Shown: positions 38,092 through 50,330 of the stretch, piece by piece
How the letters are laid out: each line of letters opens with the position of its first letter
Position numbering within the stretch: the stretch's first letter is position 1
Origin: Athripsodes cinereus
Lineage: Eukaryota; Arthropoda; Insecta; Trichoptera; Leptoceridae
Reading direction: 5' to 3'
Length of the DNA stretch: 64,000 bases
NCBI GenBank assembly: GCA_947579605.1
Contig: OX388310.1
Span: 5,456,001 to 5,520,000, forward strand
Position numbers and translations under genes: made by a program
The notes under the pieces: model-generated
What the model was told of the DNA's origin: nothing
What the model saw: only the letters and a program-made list of their open reading frames with translations
Databases searched by the model: none

Positions 38092-38897
38092 ATTTTAACA
38101 ATTATCCTCAATCCACTAAAAAAAAACACCGAAATAGTGAAATACGAAAACGACTTGACAGAAATTAACACAGAACAAAACACAACGGAGAACCGATAAA
38201 TGTCATCGAATACTAGTGTTGCCATTAGAATAATTAATAATGACCAAAGTATTGTTTTTTTTTATCAAAATATAACACATTTTACAACCATTTTAGTGTA
38301 TTCTTTATATTGAATAACAATAAATTAGTATTAGGTTATATGTATAATAACGAAAATACTACAAATAAATAAAACAATATTGTACTGTTGAAATACGTTT
38401 CGTCAATCATAATGTATTTTTATGCGTGTGGCAATTTCACAAGCCATATGTACTTACCTGGCTATTATTTTAAACCAACTAGCGCCATACACGGATGTTT
38501 GGGTAACTAAAACTACTAAAAGATTGGTAAAGGCCGAACAAATCATTGTGCAGAAATAGTTATCGGTAAATGCGAAATGATTTAATGTTACGTAATGTTG
38601 AATTTGATCTTTATGTCATATTATATCAATGGTAAGGCGAGCAAAACAATTTATTGTGAAATATCAATTGAATTTGTAGATGTACCTTTTCTCAGTGTAG
38701 CATATAACTACTCGGTGTATTGGAAGCGTGCAGCTGTAGCATCCAGCACTGACAACAAAGTGGATACCTATCTGTGATAGATAACTTGGATAGTGTGTGA
38801 GACAATATGTTAAACCACAATATCCAAAATGAGTTCTGACACCAAATTTGTTGCCAAAATAATTGGAATATATTTTTGATTTGCATAAATCTTAGTG

Positions 38898-39260
38898 CCA
38901 ACACTGATGTATGCAAGCGAGACTTGGACTTGTTGAAATGAGATCATTCAGAAAAATGTGTGGTTAAAGAGAAAGTGTGAAATTGAGTAAGAAGTTTAGG
39001 AAGGTGAAATAATGAATGAGGGCAGAATGGCAAAGCAATTATGTATGGCAGAGAGGAACGGTGTGCGAAAATTTGGTCATCCAAAAATTAAACCAGATCT
39101 TCCAGAATGAACATGTTGAGCACATTTTATAGAAAAATATGCACGAGAAATTGTACATATGCATGACAGTGATGGAAATGGAAAGTAGGTACCTATAAAT
39201 GCACTAAAGTGGCTTTCGATCCTTTCTGTCTATCCTGGAAGGGAAGCGGTGAGATTTTTG
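38898..39260 (+). repeat. 3' end of an RTE-like LINE
   Basis: Decayed plus-strand copy: MYASETWTC, RSFRKMCG, MAERNGVRKFGHPKIKPD, then GATCCTTTCTGTCTATCCTG. The same gene end as at 54258, with several frameshifts. Confidence 0.7.
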
Positions 39261-39868
39261 AGCAGCTTTAGTTTGTCATTTTATTTGTTCATAAAGTTCA
39301 TAACTCATAAAATTTATGAATGCTTCGAAAAACATCGAGTAGATATCTGTTTTAGGTTGGTGTGGCTTGACACATTATTTAACAACATTATTCATATTAT
39401 CATGATATTAAAATAAATATTAAATTTCCTTCAGTTGTTGGCATACTACTGTACTCCTATATGAAAAGTACAAACAGGGAAAATAAGACACAACACACGT
39501 TCTACATCTGGGATGAGTTTACTGTGAAAAAGTACATATTAAGTAGATATAACTTACAAGTTAACAGGAAATAATGCTGGATTAATATTATGCGGAGAGG
39601 GTTTTTAGACTTTGCTAGTTGTTGAATGGCGGGTATATATCGACTATCCAATTCCACAAATCAACAAGTAGAAATGTCTAATATTCGAGAAATAGCTATC
39701 TTTGTAATTTTGGTATTTATATTTACAATAGGTATACTTTAAAAACAAAACAGCAAGTGAAATATGCCATAAAATAATCGCACTGTTAAAGGCAAATAAT
39801 GTCTTTGTTCCGTTCAATAATTAAAAAAAATAGAAATATTTAACTAGTAAGCCCGCTTAATTTTCAAA

Positions 39869-40245
39869 ATGGACCAACGCTCCCATATAACTAGTACCCT
39901 CAAAATCTGCACTGGCTCAAGTGCGCTAAAAGGATTGCTTTCAAGGTTTGCCTCACAGTTTTCAAATCAATTCATAATATGGCTCCATCATACATCTCCG
40001 AACTCTGTAGACAGCAAGTTCCAAATCAAAGACAAAGCACTCTTAGGTCAGGTTCTGATACGGGTGTCAGGTTGACGGAGGTCAGTTTAAGAGGGAGACC
40101 TAAATATTCCTTTCGAGCCTTCAGCTCGGCTGGACCATCCATGTGGAATGATCTTCCTGAACAAGTGCGTAAGACACAGTCTCTTGATCTGTTCAAGAGT
40201 CGATTAAAGACACACTTGTTTGGTATATCATATAAATGATATAAA
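39869..40245 (+). pseudogene. CR1/L2-type LINE, C-terminal RT fragment
   Basis: Broken frames give RSHITSTLKI, then MAPSYISELC and RAFSSAGPSMWNDLPEQVRK, FKSRLKTHLFGISYK. The frame shifts near 39980, and the same conserved C-terminus occurs as at 48182. A 3' tail with GCGCCCTTGAAGTG follows near 40358. Confidence 0.8.
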
Positions 40246-40910
40246 TTGTACAACTTTTTGTTATTTATATATGTATAGTTTTTATAATATGCTTATTAAT
40301 ATATGTATTATATGTATCAGGCTTCAATCACAGGTATAAACACGATATTTTAGGATGCGCCCTTGAAGTGAATATATTCCACAAAACGGCGCACTATAAA
40401 TTGTCTAGTTATTATTATTAAATGCGATATTGAAAAAAGGTTTTTTACTCATAACTCAATATTTTAAATAATATAAAGTATACCGTGTATTTTTGAAAGT
40501 AATTTTATTTATGGAATTGATAGTTTGTATTACCAATAAAATCTTATTTTTAATTTTCGACTTGTTCCGGAACAATCAGTATATTTTCTATACAAAAATA
40601 TAATAAAATAGTTTATAATTTTACACTAAATAGTAAAGGAAGAATCCTAACTGGTTTGTTCACTATTTTAAATTTTTTCGTAAAAAATTCTTGTAACAAC
40701 TGTATGATCCATAAAAATAATTTGGGTGTTTTGGGAAACATCGTGCCTTTGCGATAAACTTGCCTTTTTATATTGATCATTTTTGATTTTAATGCATTAT
40801 TTCATTAAATTGTATGTATTGTGATCGATGTTTTATTAATTAATTACGTTCTTAGATTTTTAACTGATGTCTCTTTCATAAATATAACACAATATAACAG
40901 CAAAAGATTT

Positions 40911-41122
40911 ATTCACTGTGTCGGTGTTTAGGTAGTAGAATTCCATATCGAAATAAATAAAACAAGTGTTTTATTCTACTATTGATTTATTCGATGAGAG
41001 AGACGTCTTTCGTCTTATGAGGACATTGTCAATCCTCATTTACAATGTCCTCATAAGACGAAAGACGTCTCTCTCATCGAATAAATCAATAGTAGAATAA
41101 AACACTTGTTTTATTTATTTCG
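40911..41122. mobile_element. Hairpin element A: leader plus perfect 82-bp palindrome arms, 12-bp TSD
   Basis: Flanked by AGCAAAAGATTT (40899-40910 and 41123-41134). A leader with CACTGTGTCGGTGTT, AGGTAGTAGAATTCCATAT is followed by arms 40948-41029 and 41042-41123 that are perfectly complementary across a 12-nt loop. The outward-reading arm carries ACAATGTCCTCATAAGACGAAAG and ends TAGTAGAATAAAACAC, TTGTTTTATTTATTT. No coding capacity. Confidence 0.88.
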
Positions 41123-41134
41123 AGCAAAAGATTT

Positions 41135-42465
41135 GTACAACCAAAAAACATACAACATCAAGGAAAACCATAATCCTCAGCCATTTCGCTTGAGTTTAAT
41201 AATAATAATATACAGCATGAAAATTTTAAATCCATTATTGTTATTATTATTACCCCGGAGTTTTATGTTTTATAGTTTGTTATTATTGTAATGTGTATTA
41301 TTTAAATTACTATTATTCAGCAGTAAAATAAAAGTTTTAATGGCTTGCTTGCTTGCCTCGACGGTACGTGCAGTAAAAACTAATTTATATATTATTATTA
41401 TTATTACAAGCTTTAAACATGGCTTCGTTTATGGAATGAACATCGAATTGAGAAAAGACAGTGAAGAATCAAACGAAACCCTCTAACGAAGTAAGTAGTG
41501 GTGAAAATCGGCCATGATTGAAAAAAAAAGACATTATCATGATAATTTATGGTACATAATCCATTCGAGTAGAAACTTTGACATTCATGGAAAAATATCC
41601 AACTTTATACACTTAAATTCATGTTTTTAGCATTTGCAATGAAAGATGGTGGTTATGATGACGTGGAGCTTTGTTTTAGTGCGTTTTACAGTCCAAAAAC
41701 TTTTTTAAAGGAGTCAGTATTTACAGTATTTCTGCTTCTAATGCTGGTTAAAGGCTGGTTGTTTCTCTGTGCTTCTTAAGATCAGATAAGTAAAAATGTT
41801 TGCTTATCATCAGCAGTACGATTGTTGATAAAATATAAACAATTTCATTATTTTGACACACGCTGAAACAATGAAAGTTTTCCTAAAAAGTGTTGGCTTA
41901 TTTATCGCTGCCAGGGTAAAATCCACAAAACAAACATTATTAATGCGGGAATATACTTGTTTGTACACATCTAAATATATGTAGGTATAAAGAAACGAAT
42001 AGTAAACTATATTTTATCAAATAAAATCATAGTTCAAACAACAAACGCTATACAGTGAAACTTTTTTATAATTTGCATTAAGTTGCGTCAAAGTTATGGT
42101 TTTAACTAAAGTTCAATCACACTTTACCCAAGTTTTCTTTTCTACTCTGTGGTTAACCGAAAATTTGAAACGTGATTTCTACTTAGACTTTGAATTATCG
42201 ATCGACTGTTTTAGATGAAACTTCATGATAATGAAGTAGAAACAGAAAAATCTCTTACACAATATTGAGTGTTTGCATACGAATTTATTTTCTTTGCAAG
42301 TAGAGTTCACATTTTGTATCACATCATCTACCAAACTTATTGACGTTTCAACTCTTCTTATAGAGTCATTATCAAAAACAGAGTCTCTATTCGGAGCTTT
42401 CTTTAGCTCATCGCTGTATTAAAACGTGAAATAAAAAAAAGGAAAAAATTTAAATAAAGAATATA
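41135..42465. other. AT-rich intronic stretch, nothing recognised
   Basis: No ORF, repeat or RNA I can support between hairpin element A and the mariner. Confidence 0.5.
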
Positions 42466-43568
42466 TTAGGTCGGGGAAAAAGTCTTTTTGCATAAAGTAT
42501 GGATAAACATGTAGCAAAATATCTTTGGCTGTACTATTTGTATCTGGCTGGTTTTGATGACATTTTAAAAAAAGAATCAAATTAGGAAAATTTTGTTTCC
42601 CGCTATTTTTCATTTGTTTTTCTTCCTGTCAAAAGGAGCGAATTGAATGAAGAAATTTGAACCATTTTAAAAGTTTTATTACAAAAAAGAAACAAATGCA
42701 ACGCAAGCCGCGAATTTTTTATGACGTTTATGGACCTAATGCAGTATCAGTAAGAGTAGTACAAAGTTGATTTAAGCGTTTTCAATCCGGGAATTTTGAT
42801 GTCAAAGATGCACCTCGCTCTGATCGCCCTGTTACGGATAAAATGGACGCTATTTTTAAAAAAAGGGGAGCAAGATCAGCAGTTACGACATAGCTTAAGA
42901 ACTAAGAATTGACCACAAAACAGTTTTGACCCATTTGAAAAAAACACAAAAAAGCTCGATATTTGGGTGCCACACGAGCTCACTGAAAGAAACCTAATGA
43001 ACCATGTACTCCTTGAAATAAAATGATGCTATGTCTATGGTGGGATTGGAAGGGCATTGTTCATTATGAGCTTTCACCGCCGAGCAGAACCATATATTCG
43101 AATCTCTATTGCCAACGACTGATGAAATTAAAGCAAGAAGTTGAGAGAAATCGGCCGGAATTGATTAATAGAAAGGGTGTGGTCTTTCATCACGATAACG
43201 CTAGACCACATACCTACATCTTTAGCCACTCAGAAAAAATTAAGAAAATTTGGCAAGGAGGTGTTAATGCATCAGCCGTATAGCCCTGACCTAGCACCTT
43301 CAGATTTCCACCTGTTTCGGTCTCTTAAGAATTCTTTAGGCAGTGTCAGTCTAACATCAAGAGAGGACTGCCAAAACTACTTGTTGCGTTTTTTTTATCA
43401 GAAGTCCCAAAATTTCTACAGCAACGGGATCATATCTCTACCTACAAGATGGGAGAAAGTCTACGAACAAAATGGCACATATGTATTGTAATGAAATGTA
43501 AATTAACTTTGAAAAAAAATGACTTGAATTTTCATATAAAATGCGAAGAAACTTTTTCCCCCACCTAT
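42466..43568 (+). mobile_element. mariner element (mori/cecropia-like), internally deleted
   Basis: Terminal inverted repeats TTAGGTCGGGGAAAAAGT (left) and, reversed, ATAGGTGGGGGAAAAAGT (right), flanked by TA on both sides. At 1,103 bp it is shorter than the usual 1.3 kb. It lies between the two hairpin elements at 40.9 and 45.0 kb but appears unrelated to them. Confidence 0.92.
42640..43491 (+). pseudogene. mariner transposase pseudogene, missing the first catalytic Asp
   Basis: The N-terminal DNA-binding half is recognisable (FKRFQSGNFDVKDAPRSDRP near 42770-42830) but interrupted by stops and frameshifts. Next come the linker (LRIDHKTVLTHLKKT) and the WVPHELTE region. Sequence then jumps to MMLCLWWDWKGIVHYEL, so roughly 150-200 bp is missing, including the segment that carries the first catalytic aspartate. 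VVFHHDNARPHT holds the second Asp. After a frameshift near 43215, PYSPDLAPSDFHLF holds the third, at the D34D spacing diagnostic of mariner. Not functional. Confidence 0.9.
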
Positions 43569-44953
43569 TATTTCGTATACAACTTATGAATTAATAAATT
43601 AATATTTTTACATCTTTAGATTTGTTAGAAGAGATCGCGCCTTTGCAATAAACTGGCCCTCTGTAATTTGCTTATACCTAACTTAAATTTTTACCCTTAA
43701 TGCAATTGTTTGTAATCAATGTAGAGTAAAATATGAATAAATAAAAAAAATATTTGTAAAACTATATTGTCATCCACCTGGAACATAAAAAAATAATTGA
43801 TAAAGATATAAATGTGCTGTCTAACATCACCTTATATTAAATAAATAAAGAAATATAATATAAAGGAAAATAAAAAAAATAGCCAACAAATCAGTCGAAC
43901 GAAAACGTAAGAAATATACAAAAAAAAACTTCCTTCGGGAACATCATATCTAAGGTGAATTACTACATAATTAAAAAAAACGTTTAGCGGTGTATTTTAT
44001 ATCTTAAATTATTACAAAAATAATGCTGGGTAACAAGTTATATTTAAGATGGGATCTTAAACTTATATTATTGTCATCATGATATTTAAATTCAAAAGTG
44101 TTATGCAAGTCAAAATTGGAACTTTTCGCGTAATACAATGTATTACGTGACTTGTTATCTGACATAAGATAGAGTAAAAATGTTGTATTCATAATACTAG
44201 TACTGAAATTTACTCGTTGCTTTGAGTAGGTAAATAGGTGAAAATGAAGAATTATTATTTTGCACCGTTTCCAGGAATAACATTCCTGTCTCATGTCTGT
44301 CTGCAGGTACATATATGAACTGTGTTCTGCAACAACGTATTACGTCACGTTACGTTATATTTAAATTAGAAGGGAAAGTTAGAAGAGTTCGCACCTTTGC
44401 GATAAACTCGCTCTTTGTATATTGTTTTTTTTATATTACAATTTTTTTTACACCTTTTTTACAATGTCAATAAATAAATATGAAGGGGTTAAATTTCAAT
44501 GACTACTACAACTACACCATCACGGCATATCCCACAAGTGGGGTAGCCAGGAGAATCGCTGCATGTTATAAACATGCAGGCTGTTTCAATGACTTTTGAC
44601 ATTAATTGACAATAACAATGAAAATGATTTCAATGACTCAACTTTAAAAAGAGACAATCTCGTGTTTCAATTTGAACGCATATATTGACAATGATTTCTT
44701 TGAATCAATGTACAGTTAAGAATGGATAAATTAACCCTTAGTGATGGAGTTCTTGGCAAATTATAAAAAAACTTATAATTATTGTTTTCGAGTAGCCTGT
44801 CATAGGCAAGTGGTAAAAAAAATGAGCGACAAGGTTTGCCACAAATATGAATTTCTTATTTTTTTGTTGGCACCTAGAGGACAGCTTGCATGTTTATTAC
44901 ATACACTTGTGCCGTGATGCTATAATGGATATAAGTAGAAGTAAATATTTATA

Positions 44954-45183
44954 CACTGTGTCGGTGTTAAGGTAGTAGAATTCCATATCGAAAAAATAAA
45001 ACAGGTGTTTTATTCTACTAAAGATTATATTTTGTGAGAGAGACGTCTTTCGTCTTATGAGGACATTTTCAAGACGTCTTTCGTCTTATGAGGAGATTGA
45101 CAATGTCCTCATAAGACGAAAGACGTCTCTCTCACAAAATATTATCTTTAGTAGAATAAAACACCTGTTTTATTTTTTCGTTT
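44954..45183. mobile_element. Hairpin element B, relative of element A, 12-bp TSD
   Basis: Flanked by TAAATATTTATA (44942-44953 and 45184-45195). It has the same leader (one base different) and the same core GAGAGAGACGTCTTTCGTCT. Its arms of about 79 bp match each other with one mismatch but differ from those of element A outside the core. An extra copy of GACGTCTTTCGTCTTATGAG makes the loop longer. Confidence 0.87.
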
Positions 45184-46332
45184 TAAATATTTATATTTGC
45201 ACATAATATGATGTATGTACTATTTTTATTATTTCTTAAGTTGTTTTAATTTATGTGTCTATATTTGTTTATTATTGTGTCATGACTTATCAATTTTTTC
45301 TTGTATGTTGTGTTTATTACGCTCTTTCTATTGTTTTATTTTATTGTATTTATATTATTTTATTTTATTGTAACGGAGTCATATAGTTTATCTCACAATA
45401 TAATACATTAACAATAAATATTTATAATACGTAAACCAATCAAGACTCTACACAGTAAATAAAAAATTATCAAACAAAATAACAAAATTACATTAATTAT
45501 TTTATTGATGTTTTCCTTTCTATTGTACTATTGAAATGTTGATAAACCCATGTATCCTGTAAAGGACCTACGGGAGATGTTGAAGAATAAAGAATAATAT
45601 AGAATTAATTGTATTCAAGTGTCCATGCAAAAGTTGTATTATTTTTGGGTATTGCCCTAGGACAGACCTAAGTCTAGTGGGACTGTGTATTCCATAATGT
45701 TGTTCTTTTTGTTTGTTTGTATTTACTTTTTTGGAATAAACGAAAAAAATGAATTTGTAACTCACTTAAATCAACTCTGAAATTTTACAGCACAACACTA
45801 TCTAGGTACATTCTGTAATTATTAATATTTAATGCATTATAAAAATACATATTGATATTATACTATGTATATTATTTATTAATTAAAATTGCATAATGGA
45901 TTCGTCAAAATAAAACGTGACGCACGTATTACAGTTATAAATGAAAAATTACCAATTTGTTTATTTACAAATGATGTGAAATTTGAATTTATAATACAGT
46001 TGGTACTCATTTAATAATTAATAATTTTACAGCATTATTTAAATCCGAATCAAAATGGAATGACTAATGAACTGTTAATGTAGGTACACATATTTACAGG
46101 AATTTATTATAAACTAAAATAAATTATAATATTTGTTGTTTCTCATGAACTTGGCAACTCATCAAATATGAGTCATAATTATTAATTCATACTATCACGC
46201 CTTTAGTGGAGTAGCCAGCGGTCCAACTACACGTAACAAATACGCAAGTTGTCCTCTCCGTACTAATAATATAGGTACTGTATAATATATTTGTCACCAA
46301 CGTGTAATTTCTTTATTTTACCTTAGCTTAAT

Positions 46333-46445
46333 GATGAAATTGGCGCCGTTTAATTATCCGTGATCATCTCAAGGGCGCCATGGCTTTTCATGAAAAGCAG
46401 TGTTTTCAGCTTACTCCTGAACGTTGCAGTGGGTTCCCATACAAC
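46333..46445 (-). pseudogene. CR1/L2-type LINE, 3'-terminal scrap
   Basis: Minus strand encodes EPTATFRSKLKTLLFMKSHG and the 3' motif GGCGCCCTTGAGATGATC, matching the ends of the fragments at 28230 and 39869. Confidence 0.6.
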
Positions 46446-46449
46446 CAAA

Positions 46450-47970
46450 TACGGTCGCCGTGACTAAAATATCGGCCACAAAATAATCCATACACATATT
46501 GTACATACGATGTTCACCCGCCGTGTTCTAAACGCTATAGTGTAAGGTTATATGACAAAATGTACACTCAATATCCACGCACTGGAACTACTTTGAGAAT
46601 GCGTGATGTTAAGAGCACAATGTAAAGGAATAATGTCTACGCGTCGTACCCAAATTGCCACTGAATGATGTTTAGTACACTTAGTGTACCCAAAGAAGTA
46701 GCGGTTATAGAAAAAGTTATCTCAAGGTCTTGGTCGTATAATAAGTTGACAGTTGTCAAAACAATACCAGTGTTGCTCAACATTGCACAGAAGGGGTACG
46801 AACAAGATGAAATTAAAATGTTCGATCTTGACAGAGTTAAGTGTTAACTCATTTCTATGAGTGATAAAAATTATATAATATTCATACTTGTTTTATCTAC
46901 AATGTGAATTATGTATATTTTTTTTTTTTAAATATTTACCATCTTTTTTACTCTTACTCCAACATCGGTATGGAATGGAAAGTATATTAAAAAAAACACA
47001 CACACATACATAATTATGTAAAACAATTTAATGTACATAAACAAAATTGATTTTGAAATAAATTATGTAATTTCTCTTGCAAATTCCTGCAGGTAGACTG
47101 GTCTAATAAGATGCAAGATGTTGTAAAAATTGGTCAAATTTCACATCATGATCTAACGGTGTCTTCAAAAAATGGTTTTAATTAAATCAATTGGTCATTT
47201 CCATTTCAATTTGCATATCTTCTTATTGTCCCAATTTTCTTATTTGTTTTAATCTGAAAATAAATAGAAAATATTATTCATTTAATAACTCATTTTTCTT
47301 TGCAAATAATTTTATTTATTTATTTGTTTTATTCTTCTTGCACATCATCATTCATATAACAAATTAAATAAAGCAGTACATACAAGAAAAAACACAAGAA
47401 CTTCAATTTCTTATAGGTATATGTGTAATGAGTAATACTTACGCCTTTATTTTCAACCTTTGTTGGGTATGGTTACTAACACTATTTTGGATAAAAGTGT
47501 CTACTTCCTTCACAGTGCATGTCTTGTCTGCAAGATTGCATATATCTAAAAACATCAAAATACCAAATATTAAAAAATATTTTTACTCAAAGAAAATTAA
47601 TTTACGTACATAATAATATCAGATACTGCCGCACAGTTTGACAACCATTTAAGGTCCATTAAAGGAGTGTGGCCATATTGGAACAATGATACTAAATGCC
47701 AAGCCATTTCAAAAATGCAATTTATCTGATTATTACAACAAATCTGGCATAGATTCGTCAATATTTTAACCTAATTTAACCAATATCATTTGCCAGCTAG
47801 CTGGTGGTATCAATTTCTTTAATTTTTGTAGTTACATAAATATTATAATTATAAAACAATATCTCCTACCTTCAGAATTCAAATGGCGTTCTTATTTCTC
47901 GTGAATATTTTTATAAACTGCACAGTCAATCAACATCTCGCACTCAATATGACGATGATCTCCGAAATAC
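46450..47970. other. AT-rich intronic stretch, nothing firm
   Basis: Short chance ORFs. A repeat-like tail with TTCTTGCACATCATCATTCA lies near 47334. Confidence 0.45.
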
Positions 47971-48181
47971 TTTATCACTTATTACAACGCTTTCGCAATC
48001 AACGCCATTAATAATTTTACGACAAAACAACGATGCACCACAGATAGAACGCAGCTACAACGAAACATGTCGTCTTTTATTTTCGTTTGTCGTTCGGATT
48101 TCTCCGTGTTCACGATATCTGTTGAGATGCGCGCGCGCGCTATGGAATATGGAATGTAGCTGTGACTAACCTTCCCCATTT

Positions 48182-49033
48182 TTAAGAACCGTTTAACAAA
48201 AAGTGTGCGCCCTGATACCAATTTGATCCCGGTGTAGGAAAACGAGTGTAGTGAATGTTCTCTAACTGATACCAAAATGGTTGTATGGGTTGGTTCTGTC
48301 TTAAGTCCGCTGGCAGTCGGTTCCAGGCGGTTGGCCCCGCAACGCTAAAGCTCCTCTCTGCGAATTTGGAAGTGTTTGCCCTGTTGGGCTCCACAAGTTT
48401 GTTGACAGCGGTGGAAGCTGATCGCAGTGGTCGCCTCAGAGTTTCATCGAGGGGACAGAGTTCAGCGAGGCATTGAGGTGCCGTGCCGTTCAAGGCTTTG
48501 TGAACCGTGAGGCACAGTTTGAACTCCACTCTCTCTGGGACTCTCAGCCAGTGTAGCTCCTTAAGCAGTGATGTGATGTGACAGCGCTTGTTCTCCCTAT
48601 AGATGGTCCTGGCAGCAGCATTAAAGGCCATCTGGAGACGATTCAGAAGGATCTGGGGCAGTCCTGTACATATGATGTTACAATAGTCTAGACGAGATAC
48701 GACGAAGGCGGCGACTAGACTCTTAACTGCGTCTACAGATAAGTGTCTTGATACTAGGTACAGTTGGCGAATATGAAAGAAGGCTGTGCTCACTGTCCTT
48801 GACACTTGAGCCTCCATGGAGAGTGCTCCATCCAATAGGACGCCGAGAACAGATATGGTGCGCGATGGTGTTATGTCAGTGCCGGAGACAGAGATTGGTG
48901 TGGTGTCTAAGAGATGTTGCCGTCCAGGAGAGGCAACCCACATAAATTCCGTCTTAGTTGGATTCAATTTAAGACGTCTCTGGGCCATTAAGTTCGAGAG
49001 TTTTGCCACACACTGGACAGTGGTAGCCACCAA
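48182..49033 (-). pseudogene. CR1/L2-type LINE, C-terminal half of RT ORF, 5'-truncated
   Basis: A 283-residue open frame starting after the YxDD box. It holds LMAQRRLKLNPTKTEFMWV, SVLGVLLDGALSM, SRLDYCNIICTGLPQILLNR, then LLKELHWLRVPERVEFKLC and FSVAGPTAWNRLPADLRQNQ. This order is typical of the end of CR1/L2-group (Crack/Daphne/Kiri-like) ORF2. The usual FKSRLKTHLF ending is missing: after QPIQPFW the protein runs into unrelated residues, so the 3' end is probably deleted or rearranged. The 5' break at about 49033 abuts a repeat also present near 829. Confidence 0.85.
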
Positions 49034-49143
49034 GTATGTGTATCATATACAACATACTTACCTAGTTAATGCCTATTCAAATATGTTGACTATCGGTGAG
49101 TGTGATCAATCGGAATAGTTAATCTAGAGTGGTTCAAAATATG
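49034..49143 (+). repeat. Dispersed 110-bp repeat, copy 2
   Basis: Matches 829-938. It abuts the truncated 5' end of the CR1/L2-type LINE, so the LINE probably landed in or next to this repeat. Confidence 0.8.
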
Positions 49144-49806
49144 ATTTACTAAATACCTAAGTGTTTCATTTATAATAATTTTCAACTATACGATATTTTA
49201 TTAAGTAGAAAGTGAGATAATGAAAGATTATATAAATAAGTCCTCTTTTTTTCTTCATATACCTATATTCTGTTACAAAAGCAAAGATTTCACAATAAAC
49301 TTTATCGTAACAATGTAGATTCTCGTAGTAAAAGAGTCTACGTTTTTGTTAAAAAAAAGCTTGTCCCGTTATCTTTGTAAATTAAATTCATATTATTTTA
49401 TCTTTCAACAGAAAGTTGTTCAATTTCAAATTGTTTGTTATTATTGTTATAATTTTTCTTAATTATTTTTCTAGGTTCTCGTGCTCAAGTCGCATTGCAC
49501 AGGAATAATCGATAGTTAATTATTTTCATGTTAAAAAAATTAAAAATATTGCTCGTTGTTGTGAAATCAAAACATACACGCGATAGCGAGTAAGTTGAAT
49601 TGTGAAAATAATTTTACCTTTTTTTCTTCAACATTAAAAAATGAAACCTTTTTGTAGATTAAAGCCCGACATTGTTGGTGATTTTCTCTTTCATATTAGT
49701 TATGCATAGAAACACACACATTAAGGATTGCATCCTCCCTCACCCATGAATGTTCCAGGAATGTCAGTTCTTATGTCATCCATACTCTTCACGCAAATTC
49801 TTTCTA

Positions 49807-50005
49807 AAGAAGGGCTCAAGGTTCGCCTGAAGGACTCCCCTTGCCAAAATCCTTCATGAAAATAAATACATCCTTTAATATCAACCAGCTCGAAAACGAC
49901 TCCTATTTACGCGATTTCTGGTTTCAAGAGCCTAAATACCAGAAGTTTTTGGACACCGCCTTCAGCTTTTGCCCCACAACTATGCAATTTTGTAAATTCT
50001 TATGA
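49807..50005 (+). other. Coding-like fragment, unrecognised
   Basis: About 65 codons open from a stop near 49804. The stretch after the Met reads MKINTSFNINQLENDSYLRD, FWFQEPKYQKFLDTAFSFCP and TTMQFCKFL before a stop. Balanced base use and aromatic-rich text suggest former coding sequence, but there is no family match from memory. Confidence 0.25.
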
Positions 50006-50084
50006 ACCTACTTTTTATATTAACCTCGTCCTAGATTTTTTTTTTTAATTATTTAATATTATTACTGTGTATTTTTTCTTTCAG

Positions 50085-50198
50085 TTGAACGGACATGGAA
50101 GAAGTGTAGGTATTCAAAAGATTCCGAATGCGGGTTTTCTTTTGCCAGTCATTACTAAATCGGGTGTTTACAAAACTTGTGAAGTGAAGAATTTCTGA
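50085..50198 (+). other. Exon-like coding fragment, unrecognised
   Basis: After TTTTTTCTTTCAG, 37 open codons read LNGHGRSVGIQKIPNAGFLL PVITKSGVYKTCEVKNF and a stop. It precedes the repeat block GGTATCCAGGTGGACC (50221; relative at 37541) and the hammerhead-like motif at 50331, so it may be the end of a transposon protein. Confidence 0.3.
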
Positions 50199-50330
50199 TG
50201 AGCAGAAGTTTCCAGATTCTGCGGTATCCAGGTGGACCGTAAATCTTCTTCAATGTTTTTGGTTTGACCCATTTAGATAATTGATTAAGTCAAAATATAA
50301 AAAATATCATTAGTTATAAGATATTTATTA

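Larger units (their letters stand above)
35195..38700. mobile_element. Candidate DNA transposon with CTACACTGAGAAAA ends
   Basis: CTACACTGAGAAAA at 35198 is inverted at 38687-38700. The similarity extends inward through ATTTCACAA with a short gap. The direct repeat CATATAACT flanks it at 35186-35194 and 38701-38709, although three bases (TAA) separate the left repeat from the inverted end. Inside are sub-terminal motifs such as CGAATCATTGGTACG (35233, 35317, 35379 and relatives), a large foldback (36173-36930) and exon-like segments on the minus strand. No transposase recognised; a 9-bp duplication would suit a Mutator-like or Merlin-like family. Confidence 0.55.
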
